Shown: piece by piece, positions 1 to 5,816 of the stretch
How positions within the stretch are numbered: the first letter of the stretch is position 1
How the letters are laid out: each line of letters opens with the position of its first letter
DNA from: Porticoccaceae bacterium
Lineage (GTDB): Bacteria > Pseudomonadota > Gammaproteobacteria > Pseudomonadales > Porticoccaceae
Reading direction: 5' to 3'
Assembly: GCA_028822945.1 (NCBI GenBank)
Contig: JAPKCN010000127.1
Location: forward strand, 1 to 5,816
DNA length: 5,816 nucleotides
Translations under genes and position numbers: made by a program
Notes under the pieces: model-generated
Told to the model about the DNA's origin: nothing
The model's input: only the letters and a program-made list of their open reading frames with translations
The model's database searches: none

Positions 1-329
1 CGCTCGAAAAAGCGCTTGAAAAGGAGAGCCAAGGTCTTCTAAAGCACATTAATAGAGGCGATTACGTCGTGGCACTTGACGTTTTAGGCCGCTCGATGAA
101 CACTGAGCAACTGGCCGGTAAATTACTCGACTGGCAGCGAGTGGGCGACACTCTGTGCTTTTTAATTGGTGGTCCAGATGGCCTCTCCAGCGCATGCACC
201 GAGCGCGCCAACTTGCGTTGGTCGCTATCCGACCTAACACTGCCCCACTCGCTGGTGAGGATTGTGCTAATGGAGCAAATTTATCGAGCGTGGAGTATCA
301 ATACGCGCCATCCGTACCATCGATACTGA
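1..329 (+). CDS. rlmH: RlmH, 23S rRNA pseudouridine-1915 N3-methyltransferase (5' end outside window)
   Basis: This cytoplasmic SPOUT-family enzyme methylates N3 of pseudouridine 1915 in helix 69 of 23S rRNA, using S-adenosylmethionine on assembled 70S ribosomes. The reading frame is open from the window edge (first full codon at 3) to a TGA at 327-329, giving 108 visible residues. The family is about 155 residues long, so roughly 47 N-terminal residues are missing. Recognisable pieces, in order, are GDYVVALDVLG, the SAM-binding loop FLIGGPDGLS of the trefoil knot, LTLPHSLVRIVLMEQIYRAWS, and the diagnostic C-terminal HPYHR followed by one Tyr. The GTG at 69 is an internal Val codon in the conserved strand and not the start. 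The gene stands just upstream of mrdA, as it does in E. coli and Pseudomonas. Identity is secure; only the start is unseen. Confidence 0.97.
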   Translation, partial: LEKALEKESQGLLKHINRGDYVVALDVLGRSMNTEQLAGKLLDWQRVGDTLCFLIGGPDGLSSACTERANLRWSLSDLTLPHSLVRIVLMEQIYRAWSINTRHPYHRY

Positions 330-346
330 GTGACTAACTAACCCAC

Positions 347-2206
347 ATGAATGATGACTCTGCCTTTATCGACCTCACCCGACAGCATCAGATTTTTGTA
401 AATCGCGTGATGGTCGCCTGTCTATTGGCAGTTATTTTAGGCATCGTCATTATTGCTCGGTATTTTGACTTACAGGTCACTCGGCACCAAGATTTTGTCA
501 CTCAAGCGGATAATAACCGTGTTCACATGCGCCCAGCTAGCCCGTCAAGAGGCTTAATATACGACCGGAATGGCAATTTATTGGCTGATAACAGACCTAC
601 CTATAACCTCACTATCGTGCGCGAAAGAAGCCCCGATATGGATCAGTTACTCACCGATTTAAGCGTCTTAATCGACATATCTGACCACGATGTTGTGCAG
701 TTCCGAAAGCGTCTAAAGCGACGGAAACCCTATGAAAATACGGCCCTTAAGTACAGTCTCAGTGAGCGCGAACGGAGTATTTTGGCGGTCAATAGCTTTC
801 GACTAGATGGGGCGGAAGTCTCGGCTCGGCTGACACGCCACTACCCCAGTGGAGAACTATTTGCTCATGTTATCGGTTATGTTGGGCGGATCAACGAAGC
901 CGAGAGCCAGTCCATCGATGCTATCAAATATAGCGGCACTGATTCGATTGGCAAGATTGGTATTGAAAAATATTATGAGGAGAGCTTACTAGGCCAGGTG
1001 GGCAATGAGCATGTGGAGACCAATGCTCGCGGTCGCGTAATGCGTCGACTCAGTAAAGTCGATCCGTTGTCCGGTGCTAGTTTAACACTGCACCTCGATC
1101 GACGCCTTCAAGCTACAGCTCATGCTGCGCTTAAAGATCAACGCGCAGCGCTGGTCGCTATCGAGGTGAAATCTGGCGGCATCTTGGCGATGGTTAGCAC
1201 GCCGAGCTACGATCCCAACCTGTTTGTGTCGGGTATCAGTCAAAGCAACTACTCGGCACTGGTGCAGTCCGAGGATCGCCCACTATTTAACCGCGCCATC
1301 CGCGGTCAGTACCCACCCGGTTCGACCATCAAACCAATGTTTGGCCTGATTGGCCTGCAAAATGAGGATGTCAGCTCAGAGCACCGCATTGATGATCCCG
1401 GCTACTTTTATCTGAACGGCGTCGAGCGCCCATGGCGCGACCACAATTTCAAGCGCGGTGGGCACGGCAAGGGGGTGGATTTGACCGAGGCGATTGTCGA
1501 ATCCTGTGATGTTTATTTTTATAATATGAGTGTCGATACCGGCATTGACGTGCTTGCAGAGTACAGCCAGCAGTTCGGTCTAGGTAGCTTAACTGGACTG
1601 GACATCCCCGGCGAACAATCTGGAATTATGCCGACTAAGGAGTGGAAAAAGCGGGAGCGTGGCGAGGCCTGGTTTAACGGCGACACGATTAATACTAGTA
1701 TCGGTCAGGGCTATATGCTGGCGACTCCATTGCAATTAGCAGTGATGTCAGCACGCCTGGCGTCCCGTGGAAAGGTTTTACAACCGCGGCTAGTCAAGGC
1801 CCGCGATGGCGTTGAAGAGCCCATCGCCGAGCAGTCAACGCTGATCGACATCAAAGCCGAACATTGGGACTATATGCACAACGCCATGCGCAATGTCATC
1901 CATTCACCCCGCGGCACTGCAAACTCCATCCGCAGTGGACTTACCTATCAAATGGCGGGTAAAACTGGCACCGCACAGGTAATCAGCATCAGTGCCAATG
2001 ACGAGTATGATCGCGATAAAATTAATCAAAGGCAGTGGGATCATGCACTTTTTATCGCCTTCGCGCCGGTTGAAAACCCACAGATTGCCATCGGCCTAAT
2101 TGTCGAGAATGGCGAACACGGCAGCTCCACTGCAGCTCCAGTCGCGCGCTTGGTAATCGACGAATATATGAAGAACCAAACCAAACAGCAGTTAGGACAA
2201 CGGTAG
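347..2206 (+). CDS. mrdA: Penicillin-binding protein 2, elongasome D,D-transpeptidase
   Basis: PBP2 crosslinks stem peptides of new glycan during rod elongation. It is anchored in the inner membrane with its catalytic part in the periplasm, and works as a complex with RodA and MreBCD. The product is 619 residues (E. coli 633). A single N-terminal membrane segment spans about 21-40. The pedestal (dimerisation) region opens with PSRGLIYDRNG (66-76) and includes GKIGIEKYYE. The transpeptidase domain covers about 265-610 and carries all three active-site motifs: S326-T-I-K329 (nucleophile Ser326), S386-C-D388 and K539-T-G541. Asp350, Asp365, His373 and Cys387 resemble the zinc site reported for Acinetobacter PBP2. 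The ATG at 347 is preferred because the N-terminus aligns residue for residue with E. coli PBP2 (MNDDSAFIDLT against MKLQNSFRDYT). No convincing Shine-Dalgarno precedes it, so coupling to rlmH translation, 17 bases upstream, is possible. Confidence 0.98.
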   Translation: MNDDSAFIDLTRQHQIFVNRVMVACLLAVILGIVIIARYFDLQVTRHQDFVTQADNNRVHMRPASPSRGLIYDRNGNLLADNRPTYNLTIVRERSPDMDQLLTDLSVLIDISDHDVVQFRKRLKRRKPYENTALKYSLSERERSILAVNSFRLDGAEVSARLTRHYPSGELFAHVIGYVGRINEAESQSIDAIKYSGTDSIGKIGIEKYYEESLLGQVGNEHVETNARGRVMRRLSKVDPLSGASLTLHLDRRLQATAHAALKDQRAALVAIEVKSGGILAMVSTPSYDPNLFVSGISQSNYSALVQSEDRPLFNRAIRGQYPPGSTIKPMFGLIGLQNEDVSSEHRIDDPGYFYLNGVERPWRDHNFKRGGHGKGVDLTEAIVESCDVYFYNMSVDTGIDVLAEYSQQFGLGSLTGLDIPGEQSGIMPTKEWKKRERGEAWFNGDTINTSIGQGYMLATPLQLAVMSARLASRGKVLQPRLVKARDGVEEPIAEQSTLIDIKAEHWDYMHNAMRNVIHSPRGTANSIRSGLTYQMAGKTGTAQVISISANDEYDRDKINQRQWDHALFIAFAPVENPQIAIGLIVENGEHGSSTAAPVARLVIDEYMKNQTKQQLGQR

Positions 2207-2212
2207 AAGAGT
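2207..2212 (+). promoter_or_regulatory. Short mrdA-rodA junction with weak ribosome-binding site
   Basis: Only six bases (AAGAGT) separate the mrdA TAG from the rodA ATG. The purine run AGAAGAG starts inside the stop codon and is the only Shine-Dalgarno-like sequence at a usable distance. It is a weak match and closely spaced. This suggests ribosomes finishing PBP2 reinitiate on rodA, which would help keep the two partners stoichiometric. That role is inferred from spacing alone. Confidence 0.5.
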
Positions 2213-3340
2213 ATGCAAAAAGGCGATTTTGTACGGCAATTGCAGACACCAGGCGGCAGTATTAGGATGCGTCAGGCTCTCAACCTAGACTACATTCTGC
2301 TGGCCATTTTGCTAACCCTCTGTACTGTCAGCCTATTAGTCATATACAGCGCCAGTGGTCAGAGCACTATCTACGTCAAACGACAACTAGTATTTATGAT
2401 GATAGGTTTAGTGGTGATGGGGTTGATGGCTCAATTTCCGCCGCGTGTTTGGGAGCGCTGGGCATTTTTGCTGTATATTGCCGGTGCTTTATCGCTAGCC
2501 GCAGTACTTTTGTTTGGCGTCGAAGTAAATGGCGCTCAACGCTGGCTAAACTTGGGCTTCACGCGACTTCAACCGTCGGAGTTTATGAAGATTTGCGTGC
2601 CCCTAATGATAGCTTCATACATAGCAAAAAATACCATTCCGCCATCTTTTAAACACGTAGTTCTAGCCGTATTACTCATATTTTTGCCGGCTTTCCTGGT
2701 AATTAAACAACCCGATCTGGGCACTGCTATTTTAATTTCGGTATCCGGCTTTTTTGTACTTTTTTTAGCCGGCTTACAACGCCGATACCTGGTCAGCGCC
2801 TTTGTACTCGCCTTAGCTGCTCTGCCCAGTTTATGGTTTTTTGTTATGCGCGATTATCAGAAACAACGCGTATTAACCTTGCTCAACCCCCAGCAAGACA
2901 AACTCGGAGCCGGCTGGAACATTATTCAATCGACCACTGCAATCGGCTCTGGTGGCTGGTCGGGCAAAGGGTGGACACGAGGTACGCAGTCGCAACTCAA
3001 CTTTTTGCCCGAAAGTCACACCGATTTCATTATCGCGGTTCTCGCCGAAGAATTTGGGCTCATCGGGGTACTTCTGCTGTGTGTTCTATATTTTTTGCTG
3101 ATTGGGCGTTGCCTGTTTATCGGGCTTAAGGCGACGTCGATGTTTGGCCGTCTTTTCGCTGGAAGTGTCGCCTTGACACTTTTTGTGTTTGTCTTTGTCA
3201 ATTTAAGCATGGTGTCTGGAATACTGCCAGTGGTTGGCGCACCGCTGCCATTAATTAGTTATGGCGGCACCGCAATTGTGACCTTATTCGTCGGATTTGG
3301 TATTCTTATGTCCGTCGCTGGTGAATCGAAAAAACGTTAG
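2213..3340 (+). CDS. rodA: RodA, SEDS-family peptidoglycan glycosyltransferase
   Basis: RodA polymerises lipid II into glycan strands during elongation and is the obligate partner of PBP2 in the inner membrane. The product is 375 residues (E. coli 370), very hydrophobic, with the roughly ten membrane helices of the SEDS family; the first is at about 27-46. Family signatures are IYSASGQ, GAQRWLNLG, the Q120-P-S-E123 motif, QPDLGTA, the loop motif IGSGGWSGKGW, and FLPESHTDFI. The essential catalytic-site Asp is Asp271, equivalent to Asp262 of E. coli RodA. The C-terminal PLPLISYGG signature is also intact. The start at 2213 gives an N-terminus nine residues longer than E. coli. An internal ATG at 2267 (Met19) would leave only about eight residues before the first helix and has AGG directly abutting it, so 2213 is preferred. 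RodA is chosen over the paralogue FtsW because of the mrdA neighbour and the overall match to E. coli RodA. Confidence 0.98.
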   Translation: MQKGDFVRQLQTPGGSIRMRQALNLDYILLAILLTLCTVSLLVIYSASGQSTIYVKRQLVFMMIGLVVMGLMAQFPPRVWERWAFLLYIAGALSLAAVLLFGVEVNGAQRWLNLGFTRLQPSEFMKICVPLMIASYIAKNTIPPSFKHVVLAVLLIFLPAFLVIKQPDLGTAILISVSGFFVLFLAGLQRRYLVSAFVLALAALPSLWFFVMRDYQKQRVLTLLNPQQDKLGAGWNIIQSTTAIGSGGWSGKGWTRGTQSQLNFLPESHTDFIIAVLAEEFGLIGVLLLCVLYFLLIGRCLFIGLKATSMFGRLFAGSVALTLFVFVFVNLSMVSGILPVVGAPLPLISYGGTAIVTLFVGFGILMSVAGESKKR

Positions 3341-3343
3341 GAG
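3338..3343 (+). promoter_or_regulatory. Shine-Dalgarno TAGGAG deciding the TTG start of mltB
   Basis: TAGGAG begins with the three bases of the rodA stop codon and lies six bases upstream of the TTG at 3350, an ideal distance. There is no ATG at this position. The next in-frame ATG (Met18) falls at the end of the signal peptide and would destroy it. The site therefore fixes the start at TTG. Its overlap with the stop codon suggests translational coupling to rodA. Confidence 0.8.
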
Positions 3344-3349
3344 CAACGC

Positions 3350-4531
3350 TTGAAAAAATTAATTTGCAACCTTTTTCTGGTTGTCTGTGCCACAGGATCA
3401 ATGGCCTGGGGAAACTACTCGCAACATCCCGATGGTGTGAAATTTGCGCAAACTATGATCGAACAACATCACTTTAATAGTGCGGAGGTCGACCAGTGGT
3501 TACAAAATGCGACCCGTATTGAGTCGATTATTGCAGCGATGCAACGGCCAGCTGAGAAAGTCAAACCATGGCACCAGTACAAAAAACACTTTATCTCCGA
3601 TAGGCGCATTGCCGGTGGCGTCGAGTTCTGGAAAACGCACCGCACCACCCTCGAACGCGCGGAGCGCGAATTTGGCGTCGATCCGGCGATAATAGTGAGC
3701 ATCATCGGTGTCGAAACCAATTACGGTAGCAATGTTGGCAACTATCGTGTGATCGATGCGCTGAGTACTTTAGCCTTTGACTACTATACTGAGATCGATA
3801 AGCGCGAGTCGCGGCGCCTATTTTTTACTGCCGAACTGGAAAATCTATTACTGCTTGCCCGCGACCAACGTCAGGACCCGTTGACACTGATGGGTTCTTA
3901 CGCCGGCGCTATGGGTTGGGGACAATTTATGCCAAGTAGTTATCGCAATTTTGCTGTGGACTTTGACGGCGACGATTTTGCTGATATCTGGACTAACCCC
4001 ACCGATGCTATCGGCAGTGTCGCCAACTACTTTACGCAGCATGGTTGGCAACCCAAGCAGGCGGTAGCTCTGCGTGCAATTAAGAAAACGCCACTGGATA
4101 TGGCTGATCATGACGACTCGGAAACCGATTACCAAGTGGTCACCGGAGATACCCTTTTTGCAATTGCTAGTAAATACGGCGTCTCAACGGCCGAGTTACA
4201 GCGTCATAACAACCTTGCTAGCGCCGATCAATTGCTGGTGGGTCAACGACTGCAGATCAAGACTCACTTTACTGTTAACAAATTGGGCCGCCCTAGCATG
4301 TCGCTAGCAGAGTTGCGCCGCCGTGGACTGACATCGCGAGAACCCGCCGATGATAGCCGCCGTGCTCTGCCTCTCATGCTCGACAATGGTCGAGAAGACG
4401 AATACTGGCTTGGACTGGATAATTTTTATGTCATCAGCCGTTATAATCCGCGGGTTAAATATGCCATGGCAGTGTACCAACTGAGCGAACTCATACGGAG
4501 CCAATATTGTGGGTCAGAAAACCCTTGCTAG
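3350..4531 (+). CDS. mltB: Lytic murein transglycosylase B with embedded LysM domain
   Basis: MltB (GH103, Slt35 family) cleaves the MurNAc-GlcNAc bond of peptidoglycan, leaving 1,6-anhydroMurNAc ends, in the periplasm. The product is 393 residues (E. coli 361) and starts at TTG. A Sec signal peptide occupies about 1-19, with probable cleavage after Ser-Met-Ala. The only Cys in reach of a lipobox (Cys13) is preceded by Val, so a soluble periplasmic form is more likely than the lipoprotein seen in E. coli. The catalytic Glu is Glu122 in IIGVETNYGS. The family motif GSYAGAMGWGQFMPSSY follows, then a calcium-binding EF-hand-like loop starting at Asp204 (Asp204, Asp206, Asp208). A LysM domain at about 261-304 sits before the C-terminal part of the fold, which resumes with SMSLAELRRRGL and ends in YWLGLDNFYVISRYN and YAMAVYQL. 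The gene is nine bases after rodA and its 3' end overlaps rlpA. The family call is secure; the effect of the insertion is unknown. Confidence 0.96.
   Translation: MKKLICNLFLVVCATGSMAWGNYSQHPDGVKFAQTMIEQHHFNSAEVDQWLQNATRIESIIAAMQRPAEKVKPWHQYKKHFISDRRIAGGVEFWKTHRTTLERAEREFGVDPAIIVSIIGVETNYGSNVGNYRVIDALSTLAFDYYTEIDKRESRRLFFTAELENLLLLARDQRQDPLTLMGSYAGAMGWGQFMPSSYRNFAVDFDGDDFADIWTNPTDAIGSVANYFTQHGWQPKQAVALRAIKKTPLDMADHDDSETDYQVVTGDTLFAIASKYGVSTAELQRHNNLASADQLLVGQRLQIKTHFTVNKLGRPSMSLAELRRRGLTSREPADDSRRALPLMLDNGREDEYWLGLDNFYVISRYNPRVKYAMAVYQLSELIRSQYCGSENPC
4130..4261 (+). other. LysM peptidoglycan-binding domain encoded inside mltB
   Basis: Residues 261-304 of the MltB product read as a complete LysM motif: the opening YQVVTGDTLFAIASKYGVS, then AELQRHNNL, then the closing LLVGQRLQIK. 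LysM binds GlcNAc-containing glycan. By eye-alignment to E. coli MltB the segment sits between the strand matching QVAVMANG and the one matching YSISQLAAAGL. It is thus an in-frame insertion in the C-terminal half of the catalytic fold and not a terminal add-on. An acidic linker (DMADHDDSETD) precedes it. Confidence 0.9.
4497..4500 (+). promoter_or_regulatory. Shine-Dalgarno GGAG for the GTG start of rlpA
   Basis: GGAG lies eight bases upstream of the GTG at 4509, inside the mltB coding sequence. No ATG, GTG or TTG lies in frame between this GTG and the lipobox, so the GTG is the only start that leaves a full lipoprotein signal peptide. The site therefore fixes a start within mltB and creates the 23-base overlap. 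Confidence 0.7.
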
Positions 4532-5363
4532 AGGATACCTGCTGCTCGTTAGTACAATCCTGATCAGCGCTTGCAGTCAGACGTCGCTTGTGGTCGACGA
4601 GGCGGATGGCGCCGGTGAGCGCGTCGATACCAGCCTGATTGCAAATCCAGTGCCGAAAAGAGAGCCGATAACTCGCGCTGGCAACAGTAATCCGTACACT
4701 GTACTTGGTGTAACTTATCAGTTGTTGCCGACTGCCGAAGGCTACAAAAAGGTAGGTACCGCGTCGTGGTATGGCAGTAAGTTCCATGGCCGCAAAACTG
4801 CCAACGGCGAGACCTATGATATGTATGCTATGACGGCGGCCCATCGCAGCCTGCCGATACCCGCCTATGCGCGGGTGACAAATCTATCTAACCAGCGCTC
4901 TATCATTGTACGTATAAACGACCGCGGGCCCTTTCACGAGTCGCGTATTATCGATCTCTCATACGTGGCTGCGCTGAAACTAGGCTTTGCCGATCGCGGC
5001 ACCGCCGAGGTCGAAATCGAGGTCATCTCGCCAGCGAAACCAGTCTCCAAAGTGTCCGCTCTAGCTAGCAAGAACTTGACACCAAACGCCACTCCGGTCA
5101 TGAGTATTAGCTCCGTAAAACCCATCGAGCACTTGCCGCGCCGCGGGGTATTCCTGCAGATTGGTGCCTTTACCCTAAGAACAACAGCAGACACCCTAAA
5201 GCAGGAGATCCAAGAGATGACCTCGCTACCGATCGAGGTTGTTCTACACCGCGAGCTATTCAAAGTCAAAATTGGTCCGATTAGAAATACGACTCGACTA
5301 AAAATGCTCGAAAAAAAAATTCGCCTTGAACAGAACATTATGCCCTTTATACTCTGGCCTTGA
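4509..5363 (+). CDS. rlpA: RlpA, outer-membrane lipoprotein, septal lytic transglycosylase with SPOR domain
   Basis: In Pseudomonas aeruginosa RlpA is a lytic transglycosylase that cuts glycan strands already stripped of stem peptides and helps separate daughter cells; the E. coli protein appears to lack this activity. The product is 284 residues. A lipoprotein signal peptide ends in the lipobox I-S-A-C22; Ser at +2 predicts sorting to the outer membrane. The double-psi beta-barrel domain covers about 82-175, from GTASWYGSKFHGRKTANGE to the ISP motif. Glu101, His112 and Asp138 (in INDRGPF) have the same spacing as the residues required in the Pseudomonas enzyme, so the active site looks intact. 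A Ser/Lys/Pro-rich linker follows. The SPOR domain (213-284) opens with GVFLQIGAF and has FKVKIGPI in its second half; SPOR domains bind denuded septal peptidoglycan. The start is GTG, overlapping mltB by 23 bases. An A9 run at 5311-5319 lies in the last 18 codons. Confidence 0.96.
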   Translation: MGQKTLARGYLLLVSTILISACSQTSLVVDEADGAGERVDTSLIANPVPKREPITRAGNSNPYTVLGVTYQLLPTAEGYKKVGTASWYGSKFHGRKTANGETYDMYAMTAAHRSLPIPAYARVTNLSNQRSIIVRINDRGPFHESRIIDLSYVAALKLGFADRGTAEVEIEVISPAKPVSKVSALASKNLTPNATPVMSISSVKPIEHLPRRGVFLQIGAFTLRTTADTLKQEIQEMTSLPIEVVLHRELFKVKIGPIRNTTRLKMLEKKIRLEQNIMPFILWP

Positions 5364-5393
5364 GGCACAATATAACAGCGTGAAAGAAGCCGC

Positions 5394-5422
5394 TTGGAAG
5401 CGTCAATTCAGCCGCATACTAT
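5394..5422 (+). promoter_or_regulatory. Candidate sigma-70 promoter for dacA
   Basis: TTGGAA (5394-5399) and TACTAT (5417-5422) are separated by exactly 17 bases. Each hexamer matches the sigma-70 consensus at four of six positions. They lie in the only sizeable intergenic gap, 5364-5488, and would give a leader of about 60 bases before the dacA ATG. The match is modest and could arise by chance. Confidence 0.35.
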
Positions 5423-5439
5423 GCCAATAAAATCGGGAG

Positions 5440-5448
5440 TGATAAGAT
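5440..5448 (+). promoter_or_regulatory. Alternative extended -10 element upstream of dacA
   Basis: TGATAAGAT fits the extended -10 pattern TGn followed by a hexamer with four of six consensus bases. No -35 hexamer is recognisable at the proper distance. It would start transcription about 35 bases upstream of the dacA ATG. It competes with the better-spaced pair just upstream, and either or neither may be used. Confidence 0.25.
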
Positions 5449-5488
5449 ACCGCTCCGTTCAAAAATTGCCCGACTAACTGAGAACTAT

Positions 5489-5816
5489 ATGCCCAAAAAT
5501 TGGCTTTTCATCGCGCTGATTAGCGCACTACCGCTATTTCAGCCATCTCTGGCAGTGGCTCAGGAAGCTCTTCCTAAAGCCCCAGAATTAGCGGCAGAGT
5601 CATGGATTTTAATCGATGCGGAAACAGGGTCTGTACTTGCCGAAAGCAATGCTGACCAGCCCCTACCTCCGGCTAGTTTGGCCAAGATGATGACTACCTA
5701 TATTGTCTCAAAAAAAATTGATCAGGGTGACCTAGGCGAATTCGACAACGTCACTATCAGCGACAACGCATGGGAAAAAGGCGGCGCTAAAACCGGCGGA
5801 TCAACGATGTTTTTAG
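5489..5816 (+). CDS. dacA: D-alanyl-D-alanine carboxypeptidase, PBP5/PBP6 type (3' end outside window)
   Basis: Enzymes of this family remove the terminal D-Ala from pentapeptide stems in the periplasm, which limits crosslinking and helps keep cell shape; they are usually tethered by a C-terminal amphipathic helix, here outside the window. The visible part is 109 residues of an expected 380-400. A Sec signal peptide spans 1-24, with cleavage predicted after Ala-Val-Ala. The mature protein begins near QEALPKAPELAAESWILIDA, matching the PBP5 AESYILMDAESG region. The nucleophile motif is S63-L-A-K66 within PPASLAKMMT. ISDNAWEKGG and GSTMFL match the PBP5 strand around NDAW and SLMFL. The SxN and KTG motifs are beyond the edge. 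The ATG at 5489 fits the signal peptide; GAGAA upstream is a weak ribosome-binding site. Of the possible paralogues (dacA or dacC naming), dacA is used because of its position after rlpA. Confidence 0.95.
   Translation, partial: MPKNWLFIALISALPLFQPSLAVAQEALPKAPELAAESWILIDAETGSVLAESNADQPLPPASLAKMMTTYIVSKKIDQGDLGEFDNVTISDNAWEKGGAKTGGSTMFL

Noticed and set aside
75..105. TTGACG inside rlmH as a possible -35 for mrdA
   Set aside because: It matches the -35 consensus at five of six positions, but no acceptable -10 occurs 16-18 bases downstream.
155..337. 60-codon + strand frame overlapping the end of rlmH
   Set aside because: It runs out of frame through the conserved RlmH C-terminus and has no family resemblance.
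332..339. GACTAACT occurs shortly before the mrdA start and again at 5471-5478 before dacA
   Set aside because: An eight-base match between two leaders in nearly 6 kb is compatible with chance, the distances to ATG differ, and the other starts lack it.
1502..1510. S-C-D in place of the classical S-x-N second motif of PBP2
   Set aside because: Asp at the third position is normal for PBP2 (E. coli has S-A-D), so it is not a defect.
3380..3388. Cys13 of MltB as a lipobox cysteine
   Set aside because: The residue before it is Val instead of Gly, Ala or Ser, and a good Ser-Met-Ala signal peptidase I site follows.
4934..5368. 144-codon open frame on the minus strand opposite rlpA
   Set aside because: It lies wholly opposite a well-conserved gene, shows no recognisable domain, and is explained by the codon make-up of the true frame. 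Other minus-strand frames (for example 4491-4844 and 3848-4135) were dropped for the same reason.
5391..5402. CGCTTGGAAGCG palindrome as a terminator after rlpA
   Set aside because: The stem is only four or five pairs and no T-run follows, so it does not make a rho-independent terminator.
5380..5430. Small 16-codon frame starting at GTG between rlpA and dacA
   Set aside because: It has no good ribosome-binding site, is very short, and overlaps the candidate promoter.

Overview
This window carries six genes, all on the + strand and tightly packed. They form a classical cell-elongation and peptidoglycan-remodelling cluster from a Gammaproteobacterium. The order rlmH - mrdA (PBP2) - rodA - mltB - rlpA - dacA matches the conserved gammaproteobacterial rod-shape locus. 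Placing mltB between rodA and rlpA is the Pseudomonas-like version of that order; E. coli keeps mltB elsewhere. Signal peptides, an outer-membrane lipoprotein and a septal SPOR protein all point to a Gram-negative envelope. The sequence does not support a genus call.

Layout: positions 1-329 hold the C-terminal two thirds of the rRNA methyltransferase RlmH, whose start lies outside the window. Seventeen bases later comes mrdA (347-2206), the elongasome transpeptidase PBP2. Six bases after that is rodA (2213-3340), its SEDS glycosyltransferase partner. Nine bases further is mltB (3350-4531), a periplasmic lytic transglycosylase with a TTG start and a LysM domain embedded inside its catalytic fold. 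It overlaps by 23 bases with rlpA (4509-5363), a GTG-started lipoprotein with a double-psi beta-barrel and a SPOR domain. A 125-base intergenic stretch (5364-5488), the only real gap, carries candidate promoters for dacA. That gene (5489 to the window edge) encodes a D,D-carboxypeptidase of the PBP5/PBP6 type and is cut off after 109 codons.

How the genes work together: RodA polymerises glycan strands from lipid II and PBP2 crosslinks them during lateral wall growth. MltB and RlpA cleave glycan strands, and RlpA is expected to act on stripped strands at the division site. DacA trims pentapeptides and so limits crosslinking. RlmH is a ribosome-modifying housekeeping gene that habitually sits at the head of this cluster. 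The short gaps, the ribosome-binding sites lying on or next to upstream stop codons, and the mltB/rlpA overlap suggest one polycistronic unit from at least mrdA to rlpA, with dacA possibly also transcribed on its own.

I see no novel system here. The most distinctive points are the LysM insertion inside MltB, the apparently retained PBP2 zinc site, the two consecutive non-ATG starts, and an A9 homopolymer near the 3' end of rlpA. No RNA genes, CRISPR arrays, mobile elements or substantial repeats were found, and there is no gene-free stretch over 300 bases.
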